A stretch of 64,000 nt of DNA from Motilibacter deserti (lineage in GTDB: Bacteria > Actinomycetota > Actinomycetes > Motilibacterales > Motilibacteraceae): contig NZ_JAANNP010000001.1 in assembly GCF_011250635.1 (NCBI RefSeq), positions 173,085 to 237,084 on the forward strand, read 5' to 3'. The position numbers and the translations under genes are program-made. The notes under the pieces are model-generated. The model saw nothing but the letters and a program-made list of their open reading frames with translations, had not been told where the DNA came from and did no database searches. Of this stretch, positions 44,697-51,804 are shown piece by piece; position 1 is the stretch's first letter; every line of letters starts with the position of its first letter.

Positions 44697-45080
44697 TCAG
44701 AAGGCGAGCGCCTGCGCGCGCCGCTTGACCTCGGTCCCGCGGTTCTCGGCCAGCGCCTGCACCGGGGAGCCGGGCAGGCTGTCGTCGGCCGTGAACAGCC
44801 AGCGGACGGACTCGACGTCGTTGTAGCCCGCGTCGGCCAGCAACGTCAGCAGCCCGGGCAGGCCCTTGAGGACCTTGCCCTCGGCGACGAAAGCGGATGG
44901 GATCGACAGGACCTGCCGGTCGCCACGGCGCAGCGCGAGCAGCTGGCGGTCCTTGAGCATCGACCGGACGCGGACGACGTCCACGCCGAGCCGCTCGGCG
45001 GCGTCGGGGACGCTCAACCACTCGGGAACCAGGCCCTCGAGGTCCTGCAGGGCGGCCGCGGAGCGCAGTGCATCACTCAC
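44697..45080 (-). CDS. Rv2175c-like DNA-binding protein
   Basis: 127 residues: winged helix-turn-helix fold similar to Rv2175c, a substrate of PknL in M. tuberculosis. N-terminal QDLEGLVPEWLSVPDAAERLG and VDVVRVRSMLKDRQLLALRR give the HTH, followed by FVAEGKVLKGLPGLLTLLADAGYND and WLFTADDSLPGSP. GTG 45080. Adjacent, in reverse orientation, to LysM and kinase genes, as Rv2175c is next to pknL. A phospho-acceptor Thr near the N-terminus is not obvious. Confidence 0.83.
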   Translation of the reverse strand: MSDALRSAAALQDLEGLVPEWLSVPDAAERLGVDVVRVRSMLKDRQLLALRRGDRQVLSIPSAFVAEGKVLKGLPGLLTLLADAGYNDVESVRWLFTADDSLPGSPVQALAENRGTEVKRRAQALAF

Positions 45081-45221
45081 GGGGCCAGCGTGCCACGAGG
45101 GGCGGCCGCGCGCGCGGGGCCCCGTCCTTCCCCGACTCCGGTCCCGCCAGCGCCCCCCACGAGCAGGCGAGCATTTCTGGACGAAACGGACACGGATCGG
45201 CAACGATGGCTGGACGCCACA

Positions 45222-45251
45222 GTCACCCCACTTGTCACAGGCGTCACAACG
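45222..45251 (+). promoter_or_regulatory. Direct repeats resembling MtrA boxes
   Basis: GTCACAGGC (45234-45242) and GTCACAACG (45243-45251) are head-to-tail 9-mers, with a third GTCAC at 45222. The MtrA motif of actinobacteria is GTCACAGCG-like in direct repeat, and cell-wall hydrolase genes are common targets. The following leader up to 45346 has no gene. Confidence 0.45.
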
Positions 45252-45346
45252 CTATTACCGTCGTCGCGACGAGAGCCGTAGCGACACGCCGAGAAATCCC
45301 AGCGCGGGGGCTGGACCGGCAGCGGCACGCTGACTCGAGGAGCCTC

Positions 45347-46453
45347 ATGACCCCGAACGTGCTGACCGACGTCGCGAGCGACGCGGCGGCCGCACCCGGA
45401 GACCGCGCAGCGGGCTCGGCGTTGTCCGGCACCGGTGCTGCGGCCGGCGCGCCCGCCCCCCGCCGCCGCCGGAGCCTGCGCGCGTCGTGGCGGCGTGCCC
45501 TGGTCGCCGGTGGGGCTCCCCTGCTCCTCGCGGGCCTCGTGACCGCGGGGGCACCCGGCTGGGGCGCCTACACGGTGCGCAGCGGCGACACGCTCAGCGA
45601 GATCGCCGTGCGCTACCACACCTCCGTCCCGGCCCTGGTCAAGGCGAACGGCCTGCCGGGCAACGGCAATCTCATCCGCATCGGGCAGCGGCTGAGCGTC
45701 CCGTCGCGCTCGTCCGCGAGCCGGAGCGCGCCGCGCACGAGCGTGCGCACGGTCGTGGTGACGCACCGCGTCGTCCGCGGCGACACGATGGGCGAGCTCG
45801 CCGCTCGCTACGGCACCAAGGCCTCCGTGATCCGCAAGGCCAACCGGATCCGCCACTCGGCGGTGATCCGCATCGGCCAGGTGCTGCGCATCCCCGTGAC
45901 GCGCAAGACCACCACCGGCGGCTCCTCGTCCGGGTCCTCGTCGTCGGGCGGCTCGTCCTCGGGCGCGTACTCCGGCAACTCGTTCGCGGGCCGCACCTAC
46001 CCGAACGCCACCGTCGCGCGGGCCGCGCAGAACCGCGCGATCCTCGCCTCGCGGCGCATGCCGTCCCGCGACACCGTCCGGGCGATGGTCGCCGCCACCG
46101 CTCGCCGGCACGGTGTCGACCCGTCCCTCGCGCTCGCCGTGGCGTACCAGGAGTCCGGCTTCAACCCGCGGGTCGTCTCCGTGGCCAACGCGATCGGGAC
46201 CATGCAGGTCATCCCGACGAGCGGCGACTGGGCGTCCTCGGTCCTGGGGCGCCGGCTCGACCTGCTCAACGCGCAGGACAACATCACCGCCGGCGTCGTG
46301 CTGCTCCGCGTGCTGATCCGGTCGGCGGGCTCGACGAGCACGGCGGTCGCCGGCTACTACCAGGGCCTCGCGTCGGTACGTCGTAACGGGATGTACGCCG
46401 ACACCAAGCGCTACGTCGCGAACATCCTCGCGCTGCGCGCCCGCTTCCGCTGA
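45347..46453 (+). CDS. Two-LysM lytic transglycosylase
   Basis: 368 residues. Basic N-terminus, signal anchor near 53-70 (LVAGGAPLLLAGLVTAG), two LysM domains (YTVRSGDTLSEIAVRYHTS..., and HRVVRGDTMGELAARYGTK...), a Ser/Gly-rich linker, and an SLT-type transglycosylase domain with catalytic Glu in VAYQESGFNPR followed by GTMQVIPTSG. It would cleave peptidoglycan glycan strands at the wall. ATG 45347 follows GAGGAG. Divergent from Rv2175c-like gene; downstream PASTA kinase senses peptidoglycan fragments, an attractive functional pair. Confidence 0.92.
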   Translation: MTPNVLTDVASDAAAAPGDRAAGSALSGTGAAAGAPAPRRRRSLRASWRRALVAGGAPLLLAGLVTAGAPGWGAYTVRSGDTLSEIAVRYHTSVPALVKANGLPGNGNLIRIGQRLSVPSRSSASRSAPRTSVRTVVVTHRVVRGDTMGELAARYGTKASVIRKANRIRHSAVIRIGQVLRIPVTRKTTTGGSSSGSSSSGGSSSGAYSGNSFAGRTYPNATVARAAQNRAILASRRMPSRDTVRAMVAATARRHGVDPSLALAVAYQESGFNPRVVSVANAIGTMQVIPTSGDWASSVLGRRLDLLNAQDNITAGVVLLRVLIRSAGSTSTAVAGYYQGLASVRRNGMYADTKRYVANILALRARFR

Positions 46454-46512
46454 CCGGCACCCGTACGGACGTAGTGGCTGCGCGCCTGCCCGTGCCTGCG
46501 GTGCCGCGCTCG

Positions 46513-46518
46513 TACACT
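46513..46518 (+). promoter_or_regulatory. -10 element (TACACT) of kinase gene, leaderless
   Basis: Six bases before GTG 46525. It selects this start over GTG 46474, further upstream in frame. Confidence 0.6.
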
Positions 46519-46524
46519 CCGACC

Positions 46525-48411
46525 GTGGACACGACCGTTCTCGACCCGCTCCTCGGGCAGGTCGTCGACGGCCGCTATCGGGTCGTGAGCCGCGTCGCGG
46601 CGGGCGGGATGGCCGTCGTCTACGAGGCCGTCGACGAGCGGCTCGACCGCACGATCGCGCTCAAGGTCATGCACCCGTGGCTCGCCACGGAGGCCGAGGC
46701 GGTCAACCGGTTCATCCGCGAGGCCAAGTCCGCGGCCCGGCTGTCCCACCCCGGCGTGGTGTCGGTCTTCGACCAGGGGCGCGACGGCGACCGGGTCTGG
46801 ATCGCGATGGAGTACGTCGACGGCCGCAACCTGCGCGCGCTCCTGCGCGACCGGGGCCGGCTCGGCGCGGCCGAAGCGCTCGACCTCATCGCCGACGTGC
46901 TCGCGGCGCTGGCCGCCGCGCACCGGGCGGGCCTCGTGCACCGCGACATGAAGCCGGAGAACGTCCTCATCGCGGACGATGGCCGGGTCAAGGTGGCTGA
47001 CTTCGGGCTCGCCCGCGCCGCCACCGCCGCCAGCTCCACACGCACCGACGCGATCCTCGGGTCGGTGAGCTACCTCGCGCCCGAGCTGCTCGAGCGCGGT
47101 GTCGCCGACCAGCGGGCGGACGTCTACGCCGTCGGCATCCTGCTCTTCGAGTGCCTCACCGGCGGGCGCCCCTTCGACGGCGAGACCCCGATCCAGGTCG
47201 CCTACCGCCACGTCCACGAGGACGTCCCTGCACCCTCCTCTCGGGTGGCGGGCGTCCCCGCCGCGGTCGACGCGCTCGTCGCCCGAGCCACCGACCGGGA
47301 CCCCGACGGGCGGCCCGACGACGCCGGCGCGCTGCTCGCGGGCCTGCAGGCCGTGCGGGACTCCCTCGGGCCGGCCGACGAGCCGACCGAGCTGGTCCGG
47401 CGCGGCGGGCCCGAGCCCGCTCCGACGCGCCCCGGGCCCCGGCCGAGCCCGCCGCGCAGCGGCCCCGCCCACCTGCGCAGCGAGTCGACGTCGCGCCAGC
47501 CGGTCCAGCGCGGGGCCCAGCCGCGGCGGCGCCGTGCCGTCCGGCGGCGGCGCGCCCTGCTCGGTGCCGTGGTCGCCGTCGTCCTCCTCGGCGCCGGGCT
47601 CTTCTGGTACGCCGGGCCGCTGCGCTGGACCTCGGCGCCCACCCTCGCCGGGCTGACCGAGTCGGTCGCGGCGCAGCGGGCCGAGCAGGCCGGGCTCGAC
47701 CTCGACGTCCGCCGCGAGTGGTCCGAGACGGTCGCCGCCGGTGAGGTCGTCAAGGCCTCCCCTGCGGCGGGCGAGCGGGTGCTCCGCGACGGCACGGTCA
47801 CGGTCGTCGTCTCCCGCGGCCCCGAGATGATCCGCATCCCCGTGGTCAGCGGCAAGGCGCCCGCCGCCGCGACGGCGGCGATCGAGCAGGCCAAGCTCGT
47901 GGTCGGCCGGTCGGTCAACAAGTACGACGAGAAGGTCCCGCAGGGTCAGGTGCTCGGCACCGACCCCGCCGCGGGCGAGTCGCTGCGGGTCAACCGGCCC
48001 GTCACGCTGGTCGTCAGCCGCGGCCCGAAGCCCGTCCCGGTGCCCGCCGTCGAAGGCAAGCCGGCCGCGGAGGCGGAGAAGGCGCTCACCGACGCGGGCC
48101 TGACGGTCAAGACCACGGAGGCTTACTCCGAGTCGGTGGCCAAGGGCGCCGTGGTGTCCCAGTCGGTCGCCGCCGGCAAGGGGCTCAAGCGCGGGACGCA
48201 GGTCGGCCTCGTGGTCTCGCTCGGGCCGCCGCTGGTGCAGGTGCCCGACGTCATCGACGACAAGGTCTCCGAGGCCGTCGAGAAGCTCGAGGCCGCCGGC
48301 TTCCGGGTGGAGCGGCGCGGCACGAGCATCCTCGGCCGCGTGCTCGGGCAGAACCCCGACCGCGGCTCCAGTGCGCCCAAGGGCTCCACCATCACGATCA
48401 TCACGGTCTGA
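46525..48411 (+). CDS. PASTA-domain serine/threonine protein kinase
   Basis: 628 residues. Kinase domain ~1-275: Gly loop VAAGGMAVVYEA, Lys47 (IALKVM), HRDMKPENVL (139-148), DFG 159-161, activation loop with Ser/Thr (ASSTRTDAILGS) and YLAPE. A juxtamembrane Pro/Arg-rich stretch leads to one TM at ~344-362 and four PASTA domains (about 370-433, 436-501, 504-568, 571-628) outside the cell. This is PknB architecture, yet the location next to an Rv2175c homologue is that of mycobacterial PknL, which lacks PASTA domains. Leaderless. Likely controls wall growth and division. Confidence 0.95.
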   Translation: MDTTVLDPLLGQVVDGRYRVVSRVAAGGMAVVYEAVDERLDRTIALKVMHPWLATEAEAVNRFIREAKSAARLSHPGVVSVFDQGRDGDRVWIAMEYVDGRNLRALLRDRGRLGAAEALDLIADVLAALAAAHRAGLVHRDMKPENVLIADDGRVKVADFGLARAATAASSTRTDAILGSVSYLAPELLERGVADQRADVYAVGILLFECLTGGRPFDGETPIQVAYRHVHEDVPAPSSRVAGVPAAVDALVARATDRDPDGRPDDAGALLAGLQAVRDSLGPADEPTELVRRGGPEPAPTRPGPRPSPPRSGPAHLRSESTSRQPVQRGAQPRRRRAVRRRRALLGAVVAVVLLGAGLFWYAGPLRWTSAPTLAGLTESVAAQRAEQAGLDLDVRREWSETVAAGEVVKASPAAGERVLRDGTVTVVVSRGPEMIRIPVVSGKAPAAATAAIEQAKLVVGRSVNKYDEKVPQGQVLGTDPAAGESLRVNRPVTLVVSRGPKPVPVPAVEGKPAAEAEKALTDAGLTVKTTEAYSESVAKGAVVSQSVAAGKGLKRGTQVGLVVSLGPPLVQVPDVIDDKVSEAVEKLEAAGFRVERRGTSILGRVLGQNPDRGSSAPKGSTITIITV

Positions 48412-48422
48412 GCAGCTTCTCC

Positions 48423-49301
48423 GTGCCGTCCCGCAAGACCTCGCTCATCGGTGCCCACGTGCCCACGACCGGAGGGCTCGGCAAGGGCCCCTTCGGCTAC
48501 GCCGACAAGGTCGGGGCCGAGGTCGTGCAGGTGTTCGTCGGCAACCCAAGGGGCTGGGCGGCCAGCGCCGGAGACCCGAAGCAGGATGCGCTCTTCCGCG
48601 ATCGCTGCAGCGAGCTGCAGGTTCCCGCGTTCGTGCATGCGCCGTACCTCATCAACTTCGGCTCCCCCACGGCCGAGACGTCGGACCGCAGCGTCGATGC
48701 GCTCCGGCACGTGCTGCGCCGCGGGGCCGAGATCGGGGCGCGCGGAGTGGTCGTGCACACCGGCTCCACGGTCGACGCCGCCGGCCGCGAGGTCGGCCTC
48801 GCCCGCGTCCGTGAGCGGCTGCTGCCGCTGCTCGACGAGCTCGACGCCCTCGACGGCGCGCCGGCGCTGCTGCTCGAGCCGACCGCCGGGCAGGGGCAGT
48901 CGCTGTGCGCGACGATGGACGACCTCGGGCCGTACCTCGACGCCCTGGACCGCCATCCGCGGCTCGGGGTCTGCCTGGACACCTGCCACGCGTTCGCGGC
49001 GGGCCACGACCTGTCCGAGCCGGGCGGGGTGAAGGCGACCCTCGACCGGCTGGTGAAGGTGGCCGGCAAGGGCCGGCTCCAGCTCGTGCACGCCAACGAC
49101 TGCAAGGACGTGGTGGGGTCCTTCAAGGACCGGCACGAGAACATCGGGGCCGGCCACATCGGGCAGGACGCCTTCGCGCAGCTGTTCCGGCACCCGGCCA
49201 TGCGTGGCGTGCCGCTGGTGATCGAGACGCCGGGCAAGGCCGACGGGGAGAAGCACGCGGCCGACATCGCGCTGCTCAAGGAGCTGCGCGCGGCCGGCTG
49301 A
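48423..49301 (+). CDS. nfo: Deoxyribonuclease IV (AP endonuclease, Nfo type)
   Basis: 292-residue zinc enzyme that incises abasic sites in base-excision repair. TIM barrel with metal ligands visible in FVHAPYLINFGSP, VVVHTGSTVD, LLLEPTAGQG, CLDTCHAFAAGHDL, LVHANDCKD, DRHENIGAGHIG and LVIETPG. GTG 48423 starts 11 bases after the kinase stop. No LexA box nearby. Converges on a small membrane-protein gene. Confidence 0.94.
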   Translation: MPSRKTSLIGAHVPTTGGLGKGPFGYADKVGAEVVQVFVGNPRGWAASAGDPKQDALFRDRCSELQVPAFVHAPYLINFGSPTAETSDRSVDALRHVLRRGAEIGARGVVVHTGSTVDAAGREVGLARVRERLLPLLDELDALDGAPALLLEPTAGQGQSLCATMDDLGPYLDALDRHPRLGVCLDTCHAFAAGHDLSEPGGVKATLDRLVKVAGKGRLQLVHANDCKDVVGSFKDRHENIGAGHIGQDAFAQLFRHPAMRGVPLVIETPGKADGEKHAADIALLKELRAAG

Positions 49302-49318
49302 GCGCGGCCACGCCCGGG

Positions 49319-49828
49319 TCAGAGCCCGAAGTCGTCCTCGGGGACCTCGACGAACGACTGGTTGTAGAGCACGCCGAGGGCGACGAGCGCGAGCATCGCC
49401 AGGACCGCGATGGCGGAGCCGTCGGCGAGGTGGCGGGCCCAGGCCCGCGTGAGCGAGGTGGCCACGCGGCGCGACAGCGCGGCGCAGCCGAGCGCGACCA
49501 GACCCGGGGCCCACATCGCGGACGTGAACAGCACCAGGTCCGAGAGGTCCGGCACCTCGCTGAACGGGGAGCTCGAGACGAGCGTGCCGCCGTAGTACCA
49601 GGCGCTCCCCGTCACCGTCGGCACGGCGAGCAGGACGGACGCGATGGCCAGCGCCTCGGCCGACGGCCCGCGGCCGCCGAGCAGCGGGGTGCCCTCGTCC
49701 TCGTCCTCGTCGTCGGGCTCGGGCACGCCCTGCAGCTCGGCGACGCTGAGGACCTCCTCGGCCGGGTCCTGGCCCCGCCGGCCGCCGGGCCGCGGCTCCT
49801 CGGGCTGCCCGCCCCCCAGGATCTCCAT
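49319..49828 (-). CDS. Four-TM membrane protein, unknown
   Basis: 169 residues. Acidic N-terminus (residues 1-55 with DDEDEDEG), then about three to four TM segments (EALAIASVLLAVPTVTG, SDLVLFTSAMWAPGLVALGCAAL, IAVLAMLALVALGVLYN) and a short C-tail FVEVPEDDFGL. No family or motif recognised. Lies between convergent nfo and the divergent DAHP-synthase leader. Confidence 0.65.
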   Translation of the reverse strand: MEILGGGQPEEPRPGGRRGQDPAEEVLSVAELQGVPEPDDEDEDEGTPLLGGRGPSAEALAIASVLLAVPTVTGSAWYYGGTLVSSSPFSEVPDLSDLVLFTSAMWAPGLVALGCAALSRRVATSLTRAWARHLADGSAIAVLAMLALVALGVLYNQSFVEVPEDDFGL

Positions 49829-49927
49829 GCCCCGACGCTAGTCGACTCCTCGGCACCGGGCGCGGCGTACGGGACGACCGCTGTGTCACATCGTGGACAG
49901 GAGGTCCCGCGCGCTGGATCGCGCGGC

Positions 49928-49933
49928 TATGGT
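49928..49933 (+). promoter_or_regulatory. -10 element (TATGGT) of aroF leader transcript
   Basis: Six bases before the leader-peptide GTG at 49940. Places the transcription start on or next to the start codon. Confidence 0.6.
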
Positions 49934-49939
49934 GTCCCC

Positions 49940-50014
49940 GTGCGGAACCGGTTCTTTAGCTATGGCGACGCGCCCGAGGCAGCTCGGGCGGGGCGCCTGG
50001 CAGCTGCTGCCTGA
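49940..50014 (+). CDS. Phe/Tyr leader peptide of aroF attenuator
   Basis: 24 residues: VRNRFFSYGD then an Ala/Arg/Gly-rich remainder. Two Phe codons in a row and one Tyr codon follow closely after the start. Leaderless, with a TATGGT -10. The stop lies between the pause hairpin and the terminator. In classical attenuation a ribosome stalled at Phe/Tyr codons would free the anti-terminator and allow aroF transcription. A peptide of this composition next to a DAHP synthase would be improbable by chance. Confidence 0.85.
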   Translation: MRNRFFSYGDAPEAARAGRLAAAA

Positions 50015-50069
50015 GCCGCACCCGCACCGAGATCTCCGAAGCCCCGGGCCGTCTGGCCCGGGGCTTTTT
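49971..50069 (+). promoter_or_regulatory. Transcription attenuator of aroF
   Basis: Pause hairpin: CGCCCGAG (49971-49978)/CTCGGGCG (49983-49990), directly behind the Phe-Phe-Ser-Tyr codons (49952-49963). Candidate anti-terminator: CGGGGC (49989-49994) with GCCCCG (50041-50046). Terminator: arms 50039-50050 and 50055-50066. Confidence 0.8.
50039..50069 (+). terminator. Rho-independent terminator of the aroF attenuator
   Basis: Perfect 12-bp stem AAGCCCCGGGCC / GGCCCGGGGCTT with GTCT loop, followed by a T-run. The strongest terminator of the window. Confidence 0.92.
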
Positions 50070-50128
50070 CGTTGCTGCGCAACGCAGATGCAGCACAGCC
50101 ATAGGAAAGCGAACGGAAGGAACGTCCG

Positions 50129-51169
50129 ATGGTCGTCGTCATGGCCCCCGGGGCCGCCGATGAGCACATCCAGGCGGTCGTCGACCGCGTCGAGTCCGCC
50201 GGCGGGCAGGCCTTCGTCAGCCGCGGGGTCAGCCGCACGATCATCGGGCTGGTCGGCGACGTGACGCTCTTCGGCGGGTTCGACCTCGGCGCCATGCCCG
50301 GGGTCAGCGACGTGGTGCGGGTCAGCACGCCGTACAAGCTCGTCAGCCGCGAGCACCACCCGAGCATGTCCACCGTCGAGGTCGGCGGCGTGCCGATCGG
50401 CCCCGGCACCTTCACCCTCGTCGCCGGCCCGTGCGCGGTCGAGACGCCGGAGCAGACGCTCGCGGCGGCGCAGATGGCCAAGGCGGCCGGCGCGACGCTG
50501 CTGCGCGGTGGGGCCTACAAGCCGCGGACCTCCCCCTACGCGTTCCAGGGCCTCGGCGAGCGCGGGCTGAAGATCCTCGCGGACGTACGCGCCGAGACCG
50601 GGCTGCCGGTCGTGACCGAGGTCGTCGACGCCCACGACGTGGAGCTCGTGGCGTCCTACGCCGACATGCTGCAGATCGGCACCCGCAACGCGGCCAACTT
50701 CGGGCTGCTGCAGGCCGTCGGCGCGATCGGCAAGCCGGTGCTGCTCAAGCGCGGCATGTCGGCCACGATCGAGGAGTGGCTGATGGCGGCGGAGTACATC
50801 GCCCAGCGCGGCAACCTCGACATCGTGCTCTGCGAGCGCGGCATCCGGACGTTCGAGACCGCGACCCGCAACACCCTCGACATCAGCGCCGTGCCGGTCG
50901 TGAACGCGCTCTCCCACCTGCCGGTCATGATCGACCCGTCGCACTCGGGCGGGCGGCGCGACCTGGTCCTCCCGTTGTCCCGCGCGGCCATCGCCGTCGG
51001 CGCCGACGGCATCCTCGTCGACGTGCACCCGCACCCCGAGACAGCGCTCTGCGACGGGCCGCAGGCGCTGGTGGACGCGGACCTGCGCGCCCTCGCTGCG
51101 GTCGTACGCCAGCTGCCGCCGCTGCTCGGGCGTGCCCCGGCTTTGGCGGCACCTGTGGCGGCGGTCTGA
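50129..51169 (+). CDS. aroF: DAHP synthase, type I-beta with N-terminal ferredoxin-like domain
   Basis: 346 residues; first step of the shikimate pathway. Residues 1-75 form a ferredoxin-like regulatory domain as in Thermotoga DAHP synthase, the binding site for Phe/Tyr feedback. The TIM-barrel then shows GPCAVETPEQT, LRGGAYKPRTSPYAFQGLG, QIGTRNAANFGLL, LLKRGMSATIEEWLMAAEYI and MIDPSHSGGRR. GGAAGGA precedes ATG 50129. Regulated by the Phe/Tyr attenuator upstream. A second, unrelated class II enzyme is encoded at 60428-61765. Confidence 0.95.
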   Translation: MVVVMAPGAADEHIQAVVDRVESAGGQAFVSRGVSRTIIGLVGDVTLFGGFDLGAMPGVSDVVRVSTPYKLVSREHHPSMSTVEVGGVPIGPGTFTLVAGPCAVETPEQTLAAAQMAKAAGATLLRGGAYKPRTSPYAFQGLGERGLKILADVRAETGLPVVTEVVDAHDVELVASYADMLQIGTRNAANFGLLQAVGAIGKPVLLKRGMSATIEEWLMAAEYIAQRGNLDIVLCERGIRTFETATRNTLDISAVPVVNALSHLPVMIDPSHSGGRRDLVLPLSRAAIAVGADGILVDVHPHPETALCDGPQALVDADLRALAAVVRQLPPLLGRAPALAAPVAAV

Positions 51170-51242
51170 CCGGACCGACGCGTCGAGTCCGGGCCTCGCC
51201 GCAGCGCACGCCGTGCCGCTGCGGCGAGCCTCGGGCTCGTCG

Positions 51243-51271
51243 TGCAACAACCCGCCACGGCCTGGCGTCCT
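51243..51271 (+). promoter_or_regulatory. Candidate SigE-family autoregulated promoter
   Basis: TGCAAC (51243-51248), 17-base spacer, CGTCCT (51266-51271), 30 bases before the sigma-factor GTG. SigE-family ECF genes often have TGCAAC...CGTCT boxes before them (recalled, not measured). Confidence 0.45.
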
Positions 51272-51300
51272 AGGGGCGTGAACGAGACGGGGGCGGCCTG

Positions 51301-51804
51301 GTGACCTTCGACGAGTACGTCGCCGCGCGCGGCCAGGCGCTGGTGCGGTTCGCCTACGTCCTGACCGCGGACGCGCACCTGGCGGAGGACCTGGTGCAGA
51401 CCGCGCTGATGAAGGCGTACCGGCACTGGGCCAAGGTCACCGCTGCGGACCACCCCGACGCGTACGTGCGCCGGATCGTCGTGACCACGCACATCTCGTG
51501 GCGGCGCAAGCGTGTGCACCCCGAGCACCTCACGGACACGCTGCCCGACCGTGCCGTCGACGGGCGTGCCGCGGACCCGGCGGACCGGGTGTCCGAGCGC
51601 GACGTCCTCGACCGGGCGGTGTCCGCGCTGCAGCCCCGCCCGCGGGCCGTGCTGGTGCTGCGTCACTACGCGGGCTACGACGACACGGCGATCGCGCAGG
51701 TGCTCGGCTGCAGCGAGGGCGCCGTGCGGGCCTACGCGAGCAAGGGAGCCGCGGCGCTGCGTGCCGCGCTCGGGGAACAGGCTCTGGCGAGGGAGGAGCG
51801 GTAG
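51301..51804 (+). CDS. SigE-family ECF sigma factor
   Basis: 167 residues. Region 2: ALVRFAYVLTADAHLAEDLVQTALMKAYRHW. Region 4: LQPRPRAVLVLRHYAGYDDTAIAQVLGCSEGAVRAYASKG. Typical of the SigE-family of actinobacteria. GTG 51301 follows GGGGGCGGCC. Its stop overlaps the next gene's GTG (TAGTG), so the downstream membrane protein is likely to be its regulator or sensor. It lacks the classical zinc-binding anti-sigma partner. Confidence 0.93.
   Translation: MTFDEYVAARGQALVRFAYVLTADAHLAEDLVQTALMKAYRHWAKVTAADHPDAYVRRIVVTTHISWRRKRVHPEHLTDTLPDRAVDGRAADPADRVSERDVLDRAVSALQPRPRAVLVLRHYAGYDDTAIAQVLGCSEGAVRAYASKGAAALRAALGEQALAREER

Noticed and set aside
45181-45346. c-di-AMP (ydaO) riboswitch before the LysM gene
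   Set aside because: Wall-hydrolase genes in actinobacteria often have it, but I cannot find its conserved core in this leader; the GTCAC repeats explain the region better.
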